Shown here in pieces: positions 58,800 to 64,000 of a DNA stretch of 64,000 bases. The stretch lies in the NCBI RefSeq assembly GCF_039555335.1, contig NC_092635.1:47946052-48010051 (forward strand), given 5' to 3'. The DNA is from Amphiura filiformis. Its lineage: Eukaryota; Echinodermata; Ophiuroidea; Amphilepidida; Amphiuridae. A program made the translations under genes and the position numbers. Below the pieces are notes generated by a model that had not been told where the DNA came from, made no database searches, and saw only the letters and a list, made by a program, of their open reading frames with translations. Numbering within the stretch: the first letter of the stretch is position 1; every line of letters begins with the position of its first letter.

Positions 58800-60235
58800 T
58801 TTCATTTTTGTAATATATTTTTATTTGCTTGTTTGTTTGTTTGTTTGTATGTGTTCGTTTAAAAACATTGTTCAAAATTTGAAAGTAACATTTCGTTGGG
58901 GATGAACATTCAAGGTTTAAAATTTTCAAGGAGAAAACGTAGTTCAGAAGATTTGAGAGGCAAATATAATTGTCAAATGTAAAGAACAGAATTTAAAAAA
59001 TGTGATGATTTTGAACATATAGTTTCAAAAATATACATAGGATTATTTCAAGGTATTGTGTCAATTAAAAGCTATCACTGTATGGCAGATGTTGGTTGTC
59101 TTATTACACAAAAAGTTTGAAAATGGCGTTTATCAGATTTGGCATCTGAACACTTCGTGTCCTCCTCGGCGTGCTTTTGCTTTGGAGCTGTCGTAGACAT
59201 GCTCAAATAATAAACAAAGTATTATGTTGCTATTTACTTGTTTTTAAACGCTTTATAAAAATAGAAACTTTATGGGGATCTAACCATGCATGCTAACACA
59301 CGCTTTACATAATCACAATTATTCAAACGTGATGATGCAAAAATTGATGATGCAAAAAAAAAACAGTTTGTATAACTTATAATTGATCATTATGATGATC
59401 TGCATGACTACATTATTAGGCTTATGTTTTTGTACACTTGTTGATTTCCTCCTAATAAACGCAATTTTCCTCCTAACAAGGTGAATTAGTTTCAATTTAG
59501 GCCTAATTACACGAATTTTTCATCCTTGAAATCTCCGCGATCCCTATTGTCACTCACGTTTCTCTCGCGCGTGCGGCTAATTAACGACTTGTATATCAAA
59601 ACTAATCATTTAACATTTACATGTGAAACGACTAATTAGCTCATTCGCACTTCTGGTTTTAATTCAAGGGTTATTAGTTTACATAGCTATTAGTTAACCC
59701 GTGCCCATGTAATTGTAGCTAATTATTATCGGGTTACCATGCCAACGAATTAGTGAATTTTCATGACGTATACCGGTAATATACAAGGCCCATTCGTTTG
59801 TTTTTCAATAGTTATAAGCTATTCCATGTTTGATGATCAAAATGTCTGCATAAAAGTTGATCTTCTTAGAGCATTATTCAAGGATATTTAGTAAAATGGC
59901 AGAAAAAACCATCAAAATCCTAACATTCAACCCCAAACCAGTGTTCTCACATTTAAAGAAAATATACTTTAAAAAGTAGTTTATTGACAGCCTATTAAAG
60001 AGGGTTTAACCCTTCAGCATATGTTCGCTACCTTAATTGTCTAATTATATACTTACACTCGTTTGGTGCGTGCCAAGTGGAAGTGCTTTAACAAAAGACG
60101 GGGTTTTAATTAGAAAATAACAGGCATATATGATCGTTTGCAACAGAACAATTTTCATATTTAATTATTTATCAAGCATGCCATTCTTATCCATGTTAAC
60201 AAACAACGGAAATCAATCACTAATTACTTATACCA
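58800..60235. other. Gene-free DNA
   Basis: No gene or repeat family recognised. Several variants of ctaattag and the word ctaattaac occur at 59570-59720. Confidence 0.4.
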
Positions 60236-61073
60236 GTTCTTTCCTTCCTTCCTTCCTCCTTTCCTTCCTCCTTTCCTTCCTTCCTTCCTTCCTCCTTTCC
60301 TTCCTTCCTTCCTCCTTTCCTTCCTTCCTTCCTTCCTTCCTCCTTTCCTTCCTTCCTTCCTCCTTTCCTTCCTTTCCTTCCTTCCTCCTTTCCTTCCTTC
60401 CTTCCTTCCTCCTTTCCTTCCTTCCTTCCTTCCTCCTTTCCTTCCTTCCTTCCTTCCTCCTTTCCTTCCTTCCTTCCTCCTTTCCTTCCTTCCTTCCTTC
60501 CTCCTTTCCTTCCTTCCTTCCTTCCTCCTTTCCTTCCTTCCTTCCTTCCTCCTTTCCTTCCTTCCTTCCTTCCTTCCTCCCTTCCTTCCTCCTTTCCTTC
60601 CTTCCTTCCTCCCTTCCTCCCTTCCTTCCTTCCTTCCTCCTTTCCTTCCTTCCTTCCTTCCTCCTTTCCTTCCTTCCTTCCTTCCTCCTTTCCTTCCTTC
60701 CTTCCTCCTTCCTTCCTTCCTTCCTTCCTTCCTCCTTTCCTTCCTTCCTTCCTTCCTCCTTTCCTTCCTTCCTCCTTTCCTTCCTTCCTTCCTTCCTCCT
60801 TTCCTTCCTTCCTTCCTTCCTCCTTTCCTTCCTTCCTTCCTTCCTCCTTTCCTTCCTTCCTTCCTTCCTCCTTTCCATCCTTTCCTTCCTTTCCTTCCTT
60901 CCTCCTTTCCTTCCTCCTTTCCTCCCTTCCTCCTTTCCTTCCTTCCTTCCCTTCCTCCTTTCCTTCCTTCCCTTCCTCCTTTCCTTCCTTCCATTCCTCC
61001 TTTCCTTTCTTTCTTTCTTTCTTTCTTTCCTCCTTTCTTACCTCCTTTCTTTCTTTCTTTCTTTCTTTCTATT
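60236..61073 (+). repeat. 840-bp polypyrimidine tract, (TTCC)n with TTTCCTCC punctuation
   Basis: The plus strand is almost purely C and T. Four-base units ttcc are interrupted regularly by cctcctttcc every 16-28 bases, forming a higher-order repeat; the right end becomes (CTTT)n. Frames of about 300 codons on both strands (FLPSFLLS on plus, RKEGRKERR on minus) come from this composition and are not genes. Confidence 0.97.
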
Positions 61074-61566
61074 TTGATGCGATTTGTTAATATTTTTAAG
61101 AAGTAACACGTGGCACAAAATCCATTAGAATAAAGTTTAGCATACAAAAGAAGAGCTATCAAGGTAATTCTTGAAACTTCTCAACTTTACATTCAACCCT
61201 GATCATGAGGTTTAAATTAGGGTTATTAAAATTCCGGAGCTGAGGTTAATTTTCATATGCACACAAACTCTAGCGTGTCACCTTAGGGCGTGTCTGAAGA
61301 AGAAAAGAAAAGGTTTTACCCCATTTACCCCCCAATCCTTCAGCGGCTTGTCAAGTGTCAAATGTAACTATACACACTTCAAACGTATAGGTTTTCACTT
61401 CAGCTTAGAGGCATCTTAATAATTACAACCCGGGCGGGTCCGAGCAGATTATTGCAACATCAATTGTCAAAACAGAGTAGCGCCTCTGAAAGCCGTTTGA
61501 AATACACGAAAAAGTGGATATTGTGTAAAATCCTGGGTGTAAAATGTCATTATTTTGTATACCAAC

Positions 61567-61735
61567 CAGTGGCCAAGGGAGCAAGGGGTAAGTCTTGCCC
61601 CCTTTACCCCCCATGGGAGGCCTTTTTTGTAATTTTTAGCCCATTTTTTACCATTTCATCAAAGTTTGGCCCTTAGAAATCTGCCTTTCCCTTGCCCATC
61701 CCCCTCTGAAAGAGTCCTGGCTACGTTACTGATAC
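61567..61735. repeat. Relic related to the GCGTAGCCAGC family
   Basis: It has ccagtggccaagggagcaag at the left and gtcctggctacgttactgat at the right, with gccccctttaccccc inside. Part of the body differs from the 7581 element, so it is a related subfamily. Confidence 0.45.
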
Positions 61736-62468
61736 CAACTATCCAATTTTAACTGGGCATAGGCCTGATCGAAATTATATAGGACTTGTTTAGTTAACAC
61801 ATGACAGCACGGTTTCTTTAGCTCTATTTGTTCTTTTCTTTTACCTGTAATTTTGCTGTATACATTTTCAACTTTTGTAAGAGTAAAAAAATCACATTCT
61901 TCACTCCACTGGATCTTGAAATTCACTATTTTCTATATTTTAGAGCTATAGAGCGAAGCATTAATTACTATTATACTACAAATTAACCCTAAGTAAAAAC
62001 CGTGTCATGATAACACATAATATGAAATTGAATATAATTATATTGAATACCCACCTTGGTGTCATCCATCACTTGACTTGACTTTTAATACCATTTGAAT
62101 TAAAGATTCATGTAATTTTCCGTATGAGAGAATCTGGAATAGTCCGCAAACTAGAAACCAAGCCTAGGGCGCTGAATGGTTGAAACTGGAAGAATAAGAT
62201 GATTACAGCCTCAAAACATCGGCGACTGTCTGTCGCTATTAATATATTAATAAAGATATTTGATTAAAGTAAAATAGCTCATGCGACACGATTTTTTGTT
62301 AAAACATTAAATATATTAAAATCCGGTATGTTTATACCCAGTTTGCTTTCCCTCTTTTTATTATCTTTTGATTGGGGATTGTATAAATGCCGGACCCTGG
62401 AAAACCCACACTGCCGTTTATTTTTTTGATATATGAGCGTTGCATGCTTAGTGCTGCATATCCTACGT

Positions 62469-62752
62469 TGGGCTATTCCATTTAAAATCCACACTACCCC
62501 TGTGGAATATTTTGGAAATATCTTCTACAAGGGGAGTGTGAATTTCAAATGGAATTAACACATTAGGCAGCTCCATTTGAATTTCATACACCCTCTGAGA
62601 AAGATTCAACTTGAATCTTCCACAGAGGGAGGGTGAGTTTTAAATGGAGCTGCCTAATGTGTTCATTCCAGTTGAAATTCATACTCCTCCTGTGGAAGAT
62701 ATTTCCAAAATCTTCCACAGGGGTTGTGTGGATTTTAAACGGAATATCCCAT
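62469..62752. repeat. Foldback element, TGGGCTATTCCATTTAAAATCC family
   Basis: The left end tgggctattccatttaaaat continues ccacactacccctgtggaat and is inverted at the right (gattttaaacggaatatccc). The central palindrome includes aggcagctccatttgaa and its inverse. Confidence 0.8.
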
Positions 62753-62912
62753 TACATGCATATCGTGTAACTTTTGATTCGATCAAGTATTACGCAAAGC
62801 GTGATTAATACTAAAACAGAAGTGCGTTTTCCGAAAGAAGGTCCTCCTCACAAAAAGATGTCGAGTTTAAATGTAATGTAACAATTTGCTACCTCTCGCT
62901 CACTAACTTAAT

Positions 62913-63228
62913 GTTAGCAACTATTTTAAACTGTTGCGATTTGGTAGTTCACAGCATCTTGCGAATGGTAGTGAGCTTTGGCAAAATTGCATTGATCATT
63001 TCATATAGCAAATGTCATGAGTGTGTATAGAAGAATTCAAATATCACAGATATGCTTTTGTAGGTTCTGTGGTTCTTGAGTTATGTTGTAAAGAGGGCTG
63101 AAACAACAACACTTTTGTAAAACGTATATACATAACTCATTAAGAACAATAAATCAAGTTTTCATGCGTATGATTTATAGAATGAACTTTTGCAAAACAT
63201 CAAAGTGTTATTTTTCAATAATTCTAAT
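62913..63228 (+). repeat. Dispersed repeat, copy 2 of 14433-14760
   Basis: It begins ttagcaactattttaaactg and shares cacagcatcttgcgaatggt, ttatgttgtaaagagggctg and aacatcaaagtgttattttt. It is shorter by the internal repeated segment of copy 1. Confidence 0.85.
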
Positions 63229-63235
63229 GGGCTAC

Positions 63236-63305
63236 CCCATTTAAAATCCCCCCACACACCCCACACACCACCACACCCCACCCTTCATTCACTCACCCCT
63301 CACTT
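63236..63305 (+). repeat. C-rich (CACACCCC) low-complexity stretch
   Basis: It follows gggctaccccatttaaaatc, which looks like a truncated left end of the TGGGCTATTCCA family. The tract then degenerates into cactcacccctcac. Confidence 0.6.
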
Positions 63306-63789
63306 AAGCATAATTTACGCTACGTAAACTCTGTTACTACTATTACCCCTTCTTAGTTTACTATTTACCTTATTTTCAGCCGTCTTCGACTGTTTCCTAG
63401 AATCTTTCCTTCCTATCGAACATTAAAGGGACAAAATATTATGGGATTAATTTGGAGTGTCAACTCTATAAGGAGGTCCTGCGACCGGTAAACGTACATT
63501 ACCATCCGCCGTATTTGTCTATTTATCTGAATCAATACTAATTGATAAGTTCCAAACCATATTTAATCATATAAATGTTATGCTTTTACGCTGGTGTGTT
63601 TCAAAGAAACCTTACACAATTTTAAAGTTTATTTCCTTTCGCGCAGTGATATATAGAAGTGTAATTCAACACTAACAATCCATTTGTGTCGTCTGCTATC
63701 TTTTCTTATTTTGTTTACATTAATAATTCACGTTGGCATGATATTTCATAAATGTACTAAAGCTATTATAACTTTCTATTTGATATTTC

Positions 63790-64000
63790 AGCCAACATTA
63801 ATGCTCTGCGTGCTAGCCATATAGGCTTCAACATAAAAGTCCCAAGTTTTGAGATATTTTCTCAAAATATCAAGAGCTATCTAAAGAACAATTGAACCAA
63901 TACTAGGCTTGTTTGTACTCATTTTAATGCATATTTCATGCTGATTCCAAATATGGTAATGAAAAATTACAATTCTGAAATTTTTGAAATTTTGAATATT
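63790..64000 (-). repeat. Dispersed GTCGACTGCAGACGACA repeat, copy 5 (inverted, cut by window end)
   Basis: The minus strand carries atatttggaatcagcatgaa, gagtacaaacaagcctagta and tctcaaaacttgggactttt. It runs off the right edge of the window. Confidence 0.8.

Noticed and set aside
60130..61162. Frames of about 300 codons on both strands (FLPSFLLS and RKEGRKERR types)
   Set aside because: They are translations of a (TTCC)n-type tract with no start or splice context.

Overview
The window is nuclear DNA of an intron-rich, repeat-rich animal. It holds three spliced protein-coding genes with GT-AG introns, separated by AT-rich DNA dense in palindromic DNA elements, retrotransposon scraps, satellites and simple repeats. 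The gene content (LINS1-like, OSTF1, one SKOR-type Ski family gene) fits a bilaterian. The short intact genes and the many foldback elements sharing marine-invertebrate-like termini suggest an ambulacrarian such as an echinoderm (brittle-star-like). That placement is inference; there is no ribosomal or mitochondrial marker here to confirm it.

Layout. 1-4121 (minus): 5' part of a LINS1 (Lines homologue) gene running off the left edge. 4122-4524: a roughly 400 bp intergenic gap with an ETS-type palindrome, probably a bidirectional promoter. 4525-12070 (plus): complete nine-exon OSTF1 gene (SH3 plus ankyrin repeats, 215 residues), followed by a 3' UTR with a 21-bp repeat and a tandem duplication. 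12400-24370: gene-free; foldback elements, a 26-copy 42-bp minisatellite and a retrotransposon fragment nested in a foldback element. 24374-35001 (minus): complete coding region of a SKI family transcriptional corepressor (SKOR/Fussel), six coding exons, about 730 residues, preceded by at least one upstream non-coding exon not in view. 35024-64000: no confident gene; arrays of the palindrome GGGAATTCCC, nested foldback elements, an 85-bp hairpin satellite, a long (TTCC)n-type tract, tRNA-like sequences and several dispersed repeat families.

How the genes relate. LINS1 and OSTF1 are head to head and probably share a promoter; nothing suggests a common pathway. SKOR is a developmental corepressor with long introns, two minisatellites in its first coding intron, and three small frame-preserving exons coding its C-terminal coiled coil.

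No single novel molecular system is demonstrable. The strongest unexplained structures are the GGGAATTCCC arrays (a perfect NF-kappaB-type palindrome repeated 19 times in two inverted blocks), the dimeric hairpin satellite at 53.9-55.9 kb, and the layered nesting of elements between them. All homology calls are by eye from recalled family motifs.
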